Source of the DNA: Paraspadella gotoi
Lineage: Eukaryota > Chaetognatha
DNA: 64,000 nt
Direction: 5' to 3'
NCBI GenBank assembly: GCA_051294375.1
Contig: JBJCIZ010000239.1
Span: forward strand, 6,281,074-6,345,073
Part shown: positions 27,101 to 40,826 of the stretch, piece by piece
Layout of the letters: every line of letters begins with the position of its first letter
Numbering within the stretch: the stretch's first letter is position 1
Program-made: the position numbers and the translations under genes
Notes under the pieces: generated by a model
What the model was told of the DNA's origin: nothing
Databases searched by the model: none
Seen by the model: the letters and a program-made list of their open reading frames with translations, nothing else

Positions 27101-29186
27101 NNNNNNNNNNNNNNNNNNNNNNNNNNNNNNNNNNNNNNNNNNNNNNNNNNNNNCCTCTCTCCCTCTCTCCGCCCTACGAAGGGGTCTACAACGAGAACGT
27201 GGAGGGCCCTTTCTACAGTCACCTCGGCGCCGCCCACGACGTCCCCACCATCCGCAAGATCTTCGAGAAGCGAACAGGCTACACCGGCGAAGCCATCCGC
27301 ATCGAGAAGGTCGCCTACACGGGCAAAGAGGGGAAGAGCTCGATGGGATGCCCCATCGCCAAGTGGATCATCCGGAGGAGCGGGGAGACGGAGAAGATCC
27401 TCGTCGTCGTCCGGCAGAGGCCAGGTGTGGAGATGGGGAGAGGAGGAAGANNNNNNNNNNNNNNNNNNNNNNNNNNNNNNNNNNNNNNNNNNNNNNNNNN
27501 NNNNNNNNNNNNNNNNNNNNNNNNNNNNNNNNNNNNNNNNNNNNNNNNNNNNNNNNNNNNNNNNNNNNNNNNNNNNNNNNNNNNNNNNNNNNNNNNNNNN
27601 NNNNNNNNNNNNNNNNNNNNNNNNNNNNNNNNNNNNNNNNNNNNNNNNNNNNNNNNNNNNNNNNNNNNNNNNNNNNNNNNNNNNNNNNNNNNNNNNNNNN
27701 NNNNNNNNNNNNNNNNNNNCCCCCCCCCGCCCAGGCCATCACTGCGCCTCCGCCGTCGTCGTCTGCAGCATCGTCGCCTGGGACGGTGTTCCCTCCACAC
27801 CGGCCGACATCCTCTACGAACGCATCGCCAACATCGTCTGCAAGATGGGCGTACCCACTCTGCGCCGCTGCGCCGCCAACGACAACAAGACCTGCGCCTG
27901 CCAGGTAAGAGGAGGGGGGGTAATCCTTTTTTTAAATTCAAAATGGCCGCCGTTTAGTGTTGAGAGAAAATCGGCTTTTTCGTTTCGCCGGGTAGGGGTT
28001 ATTATATATTATTATTATTATTCTTTTATTCTTTTAATGTTATGTGTCGCATATTATATTTCTAGTGATGTATTTTTTTAAAGATTTTATACTAATATTT
28101 AGACAATTATATAAAATATATGAGGTACATCTCGAGAATCCTCCCATCCTGGTTTAATAAAATGATTTATATTATTATATAATATATATGGTAAATATAT
28201 ATTATACATTTTTACCCCGCCATCCCCGGGCGACATAAACGTCATACAACGCGGTCGTTTTAACTCCAATCAGCTGTAGCGTTAATCTTCATTTAGTCTA
28301 TAGTCTATACTTTACAAAGTAGAGTCAGAAATGTTTGCATCCGTCATAGGGACTGACGTAGAATATAAAAAAATAACATTAACCCGACGGTTTGTTAACC
28401 ATCGAATCTTTGCAATCCATCGTTTTTATTCACTTGTAACCTTTCAGCTTGCAGCCGACTAACCTTACCATTTTAATTTCGATTAACTCATCCAGCGCTT
28501 TCTCCCCTTTTTTTTAAACTTACTCCATTCGCCTCTTCCCCTGACTCATTCCATTCATAATCCATTCCCCCGCCCCCGCGCTCGACGTCATTCCAATTCC
28601 TTAAAAAAAATAAAAATCTTCTGCGCATGCGCATGTTACTTCCTTTTAAAAAAAGGGTTGGGACATGTCGAAATGCGGCCTCTGCTTCAGCTTCGGCTGT
28701 TCCTGGTCGATGTATTACAACGGATGTAAATACGCCATTTCCTCGGCGCCGAGAAAGTTCCGGCTCAACGACCGGACGAACAGGGTACGCGAAAAAAGGG
28801 GGGAAATTAATTTTTTTTTCTTNNNNNNNNNNNNNNNNNNNNNNNNNCTCTCTCCTCTCTCGTGCGTGCGTCTGCGTCGCTTCTCTCTCTCTCTTCTCTC
28901 TCTCTCTCTCTATCTCTCTCTCTTCTCTCTTTAAAAGGGATGGAGCATGGGAAAATGTGGGAGCGCGTGTGTGGTGCGGTTCAGGTTGCGCGATGGTAGC
29001 CATATGTACACCAACGGTTGCAAATACGCGCGAAAGCAGAACTCTCCCCAAAAAGTGGTCGTTTTGAACGTAAAAACGATTGGTAAGTGCGAAAGATTTA
29101 AAAAAAGGTAAGTTAAAGGGAAAGGACGACTCGTCGCGTGGATGAAAACGTGGAGAAGATGCCGTAAGGCAGAAGGCCTGATTCCG

Positions 29187-29232
<46 letters not shown>

Positions 29233-32200
29233 ATCTCTCTCTCTCTCTTTCTCCTCTTTTTATTATGAAAATAAAACATTTCTTTAATATTATAAAATTA
29301 AAATATGTCTAAATATATAATATGAGGAGACTAACTCCTTTGAAAATATTTCGTCTCTTTTTCCTTCTACCGCTCTCTCTCTTCTCTTCTCTCTCTCTCT
29401 CTCTCTCTCTCTTTCTTCTTCCTCTTCTCTCTCTCTCATATATACTTTACCCTCTCTGCTCTCCCTCTCCCTCCAGTCCGTGGAGGAGATCTGTTCCAAA
29501 CAGTATCGGACTCCGAGGAAAGACCTCGGTCCGCAAATGGGAGAGCTGGGACGACGCTTGAAAAGGAGCAGCAGCGCCCCGCCAATCAAAAAATCGACCC
29601 TTACCCGATTGGAGGAAGATGACCTCAGGCCAGGGCTGCCAGAATCTCGCCACCCTTACCTGGCGCCAGAGTTTATTTCGAAACTATACGTGCCAGAGGG
29701 CTTATCTCAATATGGTGAGGGAAATTTGTGGGAATGGAAGAGGAGAGAGAGAGAGAGAGAGAGATGAGAGAGAGAGAGAAGAGAGGGAGGAGCAGAGATG
29801 AGAGAAGCAGAGCATTTGACTCCATTTCAACCTCCTTCACAGAGTCAACACGAGCAAGTCGCTCCCCACTGCCGCCTCGGCGAACTGCCGGGCGACCCTC
29901 GCCGGCGTCCACCGCCTGCATTGACTTTTGCGCTCACGCCCACAAGGATATCACAACATTGAACAACGGGTTGACCACAGTGGTCACCCTGACCCCGGCA
30001 TCTCGCGGCCTCTCCAAACCGGACATGGAGCAGCTGCACACGCTGCCCGCTTTACCGCCCGGAAACCACGGAACGAGTTCGGGAGCGAGGAGGCGCAAAA
30101 GGCCAAGGATCGCCGCGGGTAAGTAAGGGGAGGGGGTTTATGTTTTTATCTTTCTTCCTTTCGTTGTTTTTTTCGTTTTTCGTTTATCGTTTTTCGTTTT
30201 TTTTTTCTTCCAATTTTTCTTTCTTTCCTTTTTTTTCCTTGTTTCTTTCTTTACTTCTTTTTTTATTTCTTTCATCAAAACCATAAATATCCTTTACGCC
30301 AATCCAAACCTCACTCCCACAGGGTCATGTCGATGCCTACCAAATACCCCACCGAGGTTAAGGATTACGCGCCGTCCCCATGACGCCCTGCAAGCGGCGC
30401 AAGAAGACAGAGGACGGGAAGACCCCTACCCCTGGTAAGGGTCGATGCGTCCGCCGGGACTATCCCCCAGCAAGGTAAGGAAGGTGGGAGAAAGGCGTTT
30501 TGGGTGGGTTTTTGGCTCTTAACTTGCCTAACGAACTTACCTTTTGACCCTTTTATTTTTATCGTTTTTCTTTCTTTCTTTCTTTCTATCTTTCTTTCTT
30601 TTATCTTTCTTTCTTTTCTTTCTTTCTTTCTTTTTTATTTCTTTCCTTTCTTTCTCTTCTTTTCCTTCTCTCTCCCCTTTTCCTCCAAGGCGGAGAAGGC
30701 GAATGCGCATCTCCTCAGGTCTCATGGCCTCCCATGGGACTCACTTCAAACGCCCGTTCGACTCCAAACTTCATCCGAGCGATCGGGCGGCGGCCAAGGA
30801 GCGGCTCGTCTCGTCCTCCAGCGACGGCGGCGGCCGGTAGCGGCAGCGGCGGTCAATTCGGGCACGCTTTTTAATTGTTGAGTCGAGTCGTTGTTGTTTT
30901 TTACTCAGTCTCTCTCTCTCTCTCTCTCTTTTTTTACATTTATTGCTCTTATTAATTCATTCATTGCCCGTTATTTCCGGTAGATCCGTCAGCCAGCAAG
31001 AGTCAAGTTTCCCTTCTCAGCCAAAATCCTTCCTCGGTAGGTGGCAAATTAACATTGATTAAATGACTTAAATCCTTGAGAAATAATAATAAAAAATTCT
31101 CTATTTTCAGAGTCGTTTTAAGTTACATCCGTTTAATGTTTTTTCTTCACGATATGTACAAATGATGGTTTAAATTATTTGTTTTTTAAACCCTTTTTCT
31201 GAGATAAGAAAAGTTTTCTTTGTTTTCACAACGAAATATTAATGAAAAAATCCAGACATGTTTCGGTTCTTAATTTAACTCTTTTTCCATAAATTAAATA
31301 GTTGTTCGAGCTCTCTTTTCCAAGAGCGCCCCATTATCTGTTCCTTTTCCCGTAATTTCATTTTAACTTTAATATTTTGCTTAAATATATTCAACTTTAT
31401 AACCAACCATAAACCTTTTCCCTAACCTTAATCCCAAACCTTAACGTAATCCTAAACCTTAACTTAAACCCTAGTCCCTATTCCTAATCGCGCGTAACCT
31501 TATCTCTAAACTCAACCCCTCACCCTTAATCTTAACCCTTAGCTTCCAACCTAATCTTTAATCTTAAAAAATTCATCTAATTTAAATTTTTGATTAAAAA
31601 GGGTTTCGTTTCTGGGAAAATAAGCTATTGCATCTTTTTCTCGCTACAATTAACTAAATGTTTTTCCTTTCTTAGACCGTCGCTTCTCGGCGGCCAATTC
31701 GACCGCCAACGCTTACCCGTTAACGCAGGCATTCGGCGCTTTCCAGATTCCAATGGACAACCTTTCGCCTTGGGGCGGCCGCCTCAGAGAGTTAACTTTT
31801 CCTTGCTCACGCCAATATTTATTTAGTATTTACTGTATTTACTATTTACTAGTTTAGTTTATGTATTAAACTTTTATTGATAAATGTATTTCATATCAAA
31901 AGATAGTACTGTTGCTTAATATATTCATACCGCCTCAGTCCATTACCTTTCGGCAAATACCATTGACTCAGAGGTGGAACCGAAACGCACCATCCCAGGC
32001 GTAGTGTTTCCATCCACAGTCCGCACGACTTCCCTCTGCGTTGGCAAAGCGAGACGTCCGAGGGGTAACCGCCGCCAGTGACTGAATGACCGTTCACTGA
32101 GGGTCGGAAGACTCCAAAGCTAAACAGTCGATTGCCCATCCCAAATAGAGAGGCATCATAGTTTCAACCCGGCTGTTGCGCGTAATACAATACAGACATC

Positions 32201-33672
32201 ATCCAACAATGAAAGAGAATAAATAGTTGACAATTTCGCTAGTCCAATTCAGAATTTTTGAAAAAAGTAAAAAGTCTGAACTATCCAAAACCAATCCATC
32301 AAGTGCCGGTTACACTTTCTCCGTAAACCAATCTTTTAACTTAAATAAATTATTTCCTCTGTTCAGCACGGAATAGCATGTTCCTCAAAACTCGATGCGT
32401 GAACCAAGCTTCGATGGGCCGGTGAGACATATAAACAATAGATAAATAAACAAATAAATTAAATAAATAAATAAATGAATGAATGAATGAGATGAATGAA
32501 TGAATGAATGTAATTGAATGAATTGAATAAATAATAAATAAATAAATAAATAATAAATAATAAACCATAAAAATGAAATAAATATTATAATTAAATAAAT
32601 AATAATAATAATAAAATATAATAAAATAAAATATAATAAATATAATAAATAAATAAATATAATATCATAAAAAGAAGAAAAAACCTGCTCGCAAGAGAAC
32701 CAACCAAGCTTATGTTTCCTTTCCTCGCCCCCCCCCCCCTTAAACGCAGAACCACCGATGCGCCCTCCATCGGCGGCGTCATCCTGCGACGCAGTCGACA
32801 ATCAGCGAAGACGCCGACGACGACGGTACTCCGGGACGTCACCCCGTCATGAGTGACATGAAGAATAATTTCAAGGACGAGTCCAATTGGTAATGGTTTG
32901 CTCTCCTTTTCATTTCTGTTCCAGAACTTTAATTTTAAAATTAAAGTTAAACCTTTAACCCAATTCTAAGCCGTTTACCCTAATCCCCAGCTTTAATATC
33001 TCAAACCCTAATCCTCTTTACCCTTAAACCTAATCCCCTAACTTTGTAACCCTATTTTCAAATAAAAAAAAAACGGATTCGATCCGAATTTTAAAATGAT
33101 TATGGGGCGTTTGGAGGAAAATGAAAGTCCTGTATTTGTAATTATGTACGTATCATAACCTACTTTATATACACCCTAATATTATTCCATATTACCGTTT
33201 TATGACTGCTTCCTCCCTCCCTCCCTCCTTCCTCCCTCCTTTCCTCCCTTTCCTCCCTTCTTCTCTCCCTCCTCCCTCCTCCTTTCCTCCCTTCCTCCTC
33301 CCAGGGGGCGTGGCCATCGCTCTCTTCACGGCTGCCGTCCTCTTCGAATGGCGCAGAAACGAGAACTTCCACGCCACCAACTTCGATCAGAGAACGAACA
33401 GAACGAGGCGACCGGATCAGTAATTGGTCTCATATATATCAGGTAGCTTTGATACAGGGGCGTGTATTAGGGTTAGTATTACAGGGACGTGCAGGAGAGG
33501 TAAGCAACCATTCGCAAAGTTAAACAGAAATATTAATAGTTTAGTTTTTAGTTAGTTTTAGTTAGTTTTTTAGTTCTTAGTTTTTTTAGTTTAAATATAA
33601 GCTTGCCACTTAAATCTCTTAACAATTTATCTTTCCCTCACCTTTCCCTCCCTCACCTTCCCCTCCCTCTCT

Positions 33673-33738
<66 letters not shown>

Positions 33739-34244
33739 CTCAGCACAAAAACATGAAACGCGTGTGAGACACGCGTCGAGAGATTTACTTGAAAAACTGG
33801 AGGAGAAGAGGAATGAGAAAAAAGGAGGAAACGTGGTCGGCAGCTTGGCGCGGCGGCGTGCCGCGTCGGCAGCGCGGCGGCTGCTGCAGGCCGGTTCAAG
33901 CTTGCCTCTACCTGGCTGCGTCGCAAGCAGCTGCATTCGTTTCGGTTATACGGGCTGGGCCAGCGTCGAGGGTTTCCTCCTGGCCAAGCCGCGGAGGTCA
34001 AACCTTCAAAAAAGTCAACTGAGAATGAGGTATTTTTTTATGTTTTTGCTGTTTTTGCGTTTATGGGTTTTTTTTGGTTTTGTTGTTGTTTTTTTTTTTT
34101 TTTTTTATGTTTTTTTGAGAGTTTTTTTTGACGAAGATATATATATGTAGCTGGCATTTTTGTTTATAATATTGCAATTTTTTTTAGACACTAAATCACG
34201 ATGCTCGTTCGCTCGCTTAACTTACTCACTTTCTCAATAACTCA

Positions 34245-34275
<31 letters not shown>

Positions 34276-36083
34276 TCTTCTCTCTTCCTTCTCTCTCTCT
34301 CTCTCTCTCTCGTCTCTCTCTCTTTCCTCCCTCCCCCCCCGCGGAAATACTATTACATATAACTCACACACGCCTATTCACCCCCCCACCCCCTTTTTTT
34401 CCACAAGCCGCGTTTTCTCAACGACGGAAAATTCGTCTCGAACTTCGACGGCAGTTCGGTCCGAGGTTAAGTTAAAAAAGCGGAGGCCGAAAAGCATTGG
34501 ATTGAGTATCTGGTTCAGTGTTTGGGTTCGAATTGAGAATTACAGATACGATTAATGGGACGACTTTCGGAAAAGATAGTGCCAAGCGGTTTTAAATCAA
34601 ATAATAACCGTGCAAGAAACTTCTTTGCTAAGTTTAGCGATGGTTAGACTATATTATTATTGCGAGTTACGAATGAGTCGGGAGTTCTTTACGACTTAAG
34701 GTATCAATAGTTATGTATCAAGACTAACAATATAAAATACTATACGCAAATGAATATAACATTTTCTTTCCCGCAGTTTGAAGAAGAAGAAAGCCGTTTT
34801 ACCGATCCGACGACGGCGACGACGACGACGACGTCGAAATCTTGTCCGCCCAAGGCGGCCGCAGGTACGACCCTAATACCGATTGTTTCGGTATCGTCCG
34901 TTGGACTTACTTTTTTATCTCTACTGTTATTGAAATTTTTTTAAAAAAATTTCTTTGAACTAGTAAAGAATAATCGTAATTGTGTTGATTACTGATACTA
35001 TACTTAACATACCAAACTTATGAAAAAGACTTTGATTGATCTGGATCTTGCATATCTTGTAAGAGGGAATGGGAGGCCCTCAACCCAGCATAGTACCTGT
35101 CCGTTGTCATGAGCGAATACCTCAATTTATTAAATGAAAATAATTAAATAATTTTTGGTACCCGGTTTTACCTATTCATAAATGTTGTTCCTATATAATT
35201 AAGAATATTAAATTTGAACCAATATAAAAATTAAAAAGTTGACATTATTAATCCAATTTACTTTGGAGCAAGCTAGCTTTTTTTTAAAATTTATAAAGTT
35301 TCCATAAAGATTCTGCCACACTCCGGAGCAGCTGGCTTCACTATCTGTTGAAATGTTCTTGTGTCTATCGTGATTGTTTGTATCCATGTTTAGAAACTGT
35401 TTTCAATTTTGTTAAAGGATAATATTAATAGAATTCAACTTAAGGCAATCTCGGAAATTCGTTTTTAACAACATTTTACAACAATTCGCCCTCACTTATA
35501 CAGGTCGTCATTCTTCTAAACTACGAAAGCGTCATGCCGAATTTCTGGCCCTACGTCTCGCCTTCCTCACGCCCTCCTACATACTTCGTACACGGTCATG
35601 CAGCCTTCGAGGAACCTCTGGTTTACCGCTCCTTATCACAGTGAGTATGACGTTTGTAAGAATAAACATGGCATGGGCAGCGGAGCATGCGCGACATTCG
35701 CCCCCTCTCCCACCCGAGCTTGCGACCAATAAAAAAAAGGGACTTCAGCGCATGCACGAAGCCATAATCGACGTATTCATGAGGAAAGCAGGCGAACAAT
35801 CCTCAGCGAAGAAAATAGGAAAACGTTGTTTTGCTCCAGTTTTTGTTATGCAAAAAATTTGTGGGTTTTTATTTCGGGTCTTACGTGTTAAATGATTTTT
35901 TAATACTAATTTAATAATTAATTTTACCAATGATCACTTAGTGACTTTCTTCTTAACGAAAAAAATTATCTCTTCTCATTTCATAGCATTCTCTCTTTCG
36001 CTCTCTCTTTTTCTAATTTTTTAAAAAATTGGGTGATGTATTTATGTTCTGTTTTTCACGCATTCAGACTTCTCCGTCAAACC

Positions 36084-36114
<31 letters not shown>

Positions 36115-36399
36115 CTCTCTTCTCTCTCTCTTTCATCTCTCTCTTTTTTTCTCTTTAAAAGGGATGGAGCATGGGAAAATGTGGAGCCTCGTTCTCCTTC
36201 GGTTGCGCGTGGAGCATGTACACCAACGGTTGCAAATACGCGCGAAGCAGAATTCCCAAAAAGTTTCGTTTGAACGAAAAAAACGATTGGTAAGTGCGAA
36301 AGATTTAAAAAAAGGTAAGTTAAAGGGAAAGGACGACTCGTCGCGTGGATGAAAACGTGGAGAAGATGCCGTAAGGCAGAAGGCCTGATTCCGCTCTGC

Positions 36400-36446
<47 letters not shown>

Positions 36447-36927
36447 ATCTCTCTCTCTCTCTTTCTCCTCTTTTTATTATGAAAATAAAACATTTCTTTA
36501 ATATTATAAAATTAAAATATGTCTAAATATATAATATGAGGAGACTAACTCCTTTGAAAATATTTCGTCTCTTTTTCCTTCTACCGCTCTCTCTCTTCTC
36601 TTCTCTCTCTCTCTCTCTCTCTCTCTTTCTTCTTCCTCTTCTCTCTCTCTCATATATACTTTACCCTCTCTGCTCTCCCTCTCCCTCCAGTCCGTGGAGG
36701 AGATCTGTTCCAAACAGTATCGACTCGAGGAAGACCTCGTCCGCAAATGGGAGGAGCTGGACGACGCTGAAAAGGAGCAGCAGCGCCGCATCAAAAAATC
36801 GACCTTACCCGATCTGGAGGAAGAGATCGAGGCCAGGCTGCAGAATCTCGCCACTTACCTGGCGCCGGTTTATTCGAAATACGTGCCAGAGGCTTATCTC
36901 AATATGGTGAGGGAAATTGTGGGAATG

Positions 36928-36966
<39 letters not shown>

Positions 36967-37752
36967 CAGAGCATTTGACTCCATTTCACCTCCTTCACAG
37001 GTCAACACGGAGCAAGTCGCTCCCCACTGCCGCCTCGGCGAACTGCCCGGGCGACCCTTCGCCGGCGTCACCGCCTGCATGGACTTTTGCGCTCACGCCC
37101 ACAAGGATATCCACAACATGAACAACGGGTTGACCACAGTGGTCACCCTGACCCGGCATCGCGGCCTCTCCAAACCGGACATGGAGCAGCTGCACACGCT
37201 GCCGCTTTACGTTCCGGAACCGACGGACGAGTTCGGGAGCGAGGAGGCGCAAAAGGCCAAGATCGCCGCGGGTAAGTTAAGGGGAGGGGGGAGTATGTTT
37301 TTATCTTTCCTTCCTTTCGTTTTTTTTTCGTTTTTCGCTTTATCGTTTTTCGTTTTTTTTTTCTTTCCAATTTTCTTTCTTTCCTTTTTTTTCCTTGTTT
37401 CTTTCTTTACTTCTTTTTTTATTTCTTTCATCAAAACCTAAATATCCTTACCCAATCCAAACCTCACTCCCACAGGGTCATTCGAATGCCTTACCAAATA
37501 CCCCACCGAGGTAAGGATACGCGCCGTCCCCATGACGCCCTGCAAGCGGCGCAAGAAGACAGAGGACGGGAAGAGCCCTACCCCTGGTAAGGGCCGAGGC
37601 CGTCCGCCGGGACTATCCCCCAGCAAGGTAAGGAAGGTGGAGAAAGGGTTTTTGGGTGGGTTTGGCTTTAACTTCCTAACGAACTTACCTTTTTGACCCT
37701 TTTATTTTTTATACCCGTTTTCTTTCTTTCTTTCTTTCTATCTTTCTTTCTT

Positions 37753-37785
<33 letters not shown>

Positions 37786-39561
37786 TTTACTTTCTTTCCT
37801 TTCTTTCTCTTCTTTTCCTTCTCCTCTCCCCCTTTTCCTCCAAGGCGGAGAAGGCGATGCGCATCTCCTCAGGTCTCATGGCCTCCATGGGACTCACTTC
37901 CAAACCGCCCGTCGACTCCAAACTTCATCCGAGCGATCGGGCGGCGGAGGAGCGGCTCGTCTCGTCCTCCAGCGACGGCGGCGGCGGTAGCGGCAGCGGC
38001 GGTCAATTCGGGCACGCTTTTAACATGTGAGTCGAGTCGTTGTTGTTTTTACTCAGTCTCTCTCTCTCTCTCTCTTTTTTTACATTTATTGCTCTTATTA
38101 ATTCATTCATTGCGTTTATTTCGGTAGATCCGTCAGCCAGCAAGAGTCAAGTTTCCCTTCTCAGCAAAATCCTTCCTCGGTAGGTGGCAATTAACATTGA
38201 TTAAATGACTTAAATCCTGAGAAATAAATAATAAAAAATTCTCTATTTTCAGAGCTCGTTTTAAGTTACATCCGTTTAATGTTTTTCTTCACGATCATGT
38301 ACAAATGATGTTTAAATTTATTTGTTTTTTAAACCCTTTTTCTGAGATAAGAAAAGTTTTCTTTGTTTTCACAACGAAATATTAATGAAAAAATCACAGA
38401 CATGTTTCGGTCTTAATTTAACTCTTTTTCCATAAATTAAATAGTTTTTCGAGCTCTCTTTTCCAAGAGCGCCCCATTTCTGTTCCTTTATCCCGTAATT
38501 TCATTTTAACTTTAATATTTTGCTTAAATATATTCAACTTATAACCCAACCATAAACCTTTTCCCTAACCTTAATCCCAAACCTTAACGTAATCCTAAAC
38601 CTTAACCTTAAACCCTAGTCCCTAATCCTAATCCCTAACCTTAATCTCTAACTCAACCCCTCACCTTAATCCTTAACCCTTAGCTTCAACCTAATCTTTA
38701 ATCTAAAAAATTCATCTAATTTTAAATTTTTGATAAAAAGGGTCGTTCTGGGAAAATAAGGCTATTCATCTTTCTCGCTACGAATTAACTAAATGTTTTT
38801 CCTTTCTTAGACCGTCGCCTTCTCGGCGGCCAACTCGACCGCCAACGCTTACCCGTTAACGCAGGCATTCGGCGCCTTTCCAGATTCCAATGGACAACCT
38901 TTCGCCTGGGGGCGGCCGCCTCAGAGGTAACTTCCTTGCTCACGCCAATATTTATTTAGTATTACTGTATTTACTATTTACTATTTAGTTTATGTATTAA
39001 ACTTTTATTGATAAATAGTTATTTCATATCAAAAGTTAGATACTGTTGCGATATATTCATACCGCCTCAGTCCATTACCTTTCGGCAAATACCATTGACT
39101 CAGAGGGGGAACCGAAACGCACCATCCCAGGCGTAGTGTTCCATCCACAGTCCGCACGACTTCCCTCTGCGTTGGCAAAGCGAGACCGTCCGAGGGTAAC
39201 CGCGCCAGTGACTGGATGCGTCACTGAGGGTCGGAAGACTCCAAAGCTAACAGTCGATTGCCCCATCCCAATGGGCATCATAGTCAACCCGGCTGTTGCC
39301 GTAATACAATTACAGACATCATCCACAATGAAAGAGAATAATAGTGACAATTTCGCTAGTCCAATTCAGAATTTTGAAAAAAAGTAAAAGTCTGAATATC
39401 CAAAACAATCCATCAAGTGCCGTACACTTTCTCCGTAACCAATCTTTAACTTAAATAAATTATTTTCCTCTTTCAGCACGAATAGCATGTTCGCTCAAAA
39501 CTCGATGGTGAACCAAGCTTCGATGGCCGGTGAGACATATAACAATAGATAAATAAACAAA

Positions 39562-39592
<31 letters not shown>

Positions 39593-39637
39593 ATGAATGA
39601 ATGAATGAATGAATGAATGAATGTATGAATGAATGAA

Positions 39638-39680
<43 letters not shown>

Positions 39681-40792
39681 ACCATAAAAATGAATAAATA
39701 TAATAATAAATAAATAATAATAATAATAAAATATAATAAAATAAAATATAATAAATATAATAAATAAATAAATATAAATATCATAAAAAAGAAGAAAAAC
39801 CTGCTCGCAAGAGAACCAACCAAGTTATGCTTCCTTTCCTCGCCCCCCCCCCTTAAACGGCAGAACCACCGATGCGCCCTCCATCGGCGGCGTCATCCTG
39901 CGACGCGTCGACAATCAGCGAAGACGCCGACGACGACGGTCTCCGGGACGTCACCGTCATGAGTGACAATGAAGATAATTTCAAGGACGAGTCAATTGGT
40001 AAGTTGCTCTCTTTTCATTTCTGTTCCAGAACTTAATTTTAAAATTAAAGTTAAACCTTTAACCCAATTTCTAGCCGTTTACCCTAATCCCCAGCTTTAA
40101 TATCTAACCCTAATCCTTTTACCCTTAAACCTAATCCCTAACCTTTAACCCTATTTTCAAATAAAAAAAAAAACGGATTCGATTCCGAATTTTAAAATGA
40201 TATGGGGCGTTTTGGGAAAAGAAGTCCTGTATTGTAATTATGTACGTTCTACCTCTTTTTTACCCTTTTATTCCAATATTACCGTTTTATTGACTGCTCC
40301 TCCCTCCCTCCCTCCTTCCTCCCTCCTTTCCTCCCTTCCTCCCTTCTTCCTCTCCCTCCCTCCCTTCCTCCTTTCCTCCCTTCCTCCTCCCAGGGGGCGT
40401 GGCCATCGCTCTCTCTCACGGCTCCGTCCTCTTCGAATGCGCAAAACGAGAACTTCACGCCACAACTTCGATCAGAGAACCGAACAGAACGAGGCCGACC
40501 AGGATCAGTTTGGTCTTTTATCAGGTAGCTTGATACAGGGGCGTGTATAGGGTTAGATTACAGGGACGTGCAGAGAGGTAAGCACCTTTCGCAAAGTAAA
40601 AAGAAATATTAATAGTTAGTTTTTAGTTAGTTTTAGTTAGTTTTAGTTAGTTTTTAGTTTAAATATAAGCTTGCCACTTAAATCTCTTAACAATTTTATC
40701 TTTCCCTCACCTTTCCCTCCCTCACCTTCCCCTCCCTCTCTCTCTTCTCTCTCTCTCCCCCTTCTCCTCTCTCTCTTCTCTCTCTCTCTCTC

Positions 40793-40826
<34 letters not shown>

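Noticed and set aside
33164-33304. Glu/Gly/Arg-rich minus frames
   Set aside because: Reverse translation of a CCTCCCT polypyrimidine tract before an acceptor.
28848-36080. Second, independent TET paralogue
   Set aside because: Intron sequence is as similar as exon sequence and every frame is broken by scattered indels; fits an assembly duplicate.
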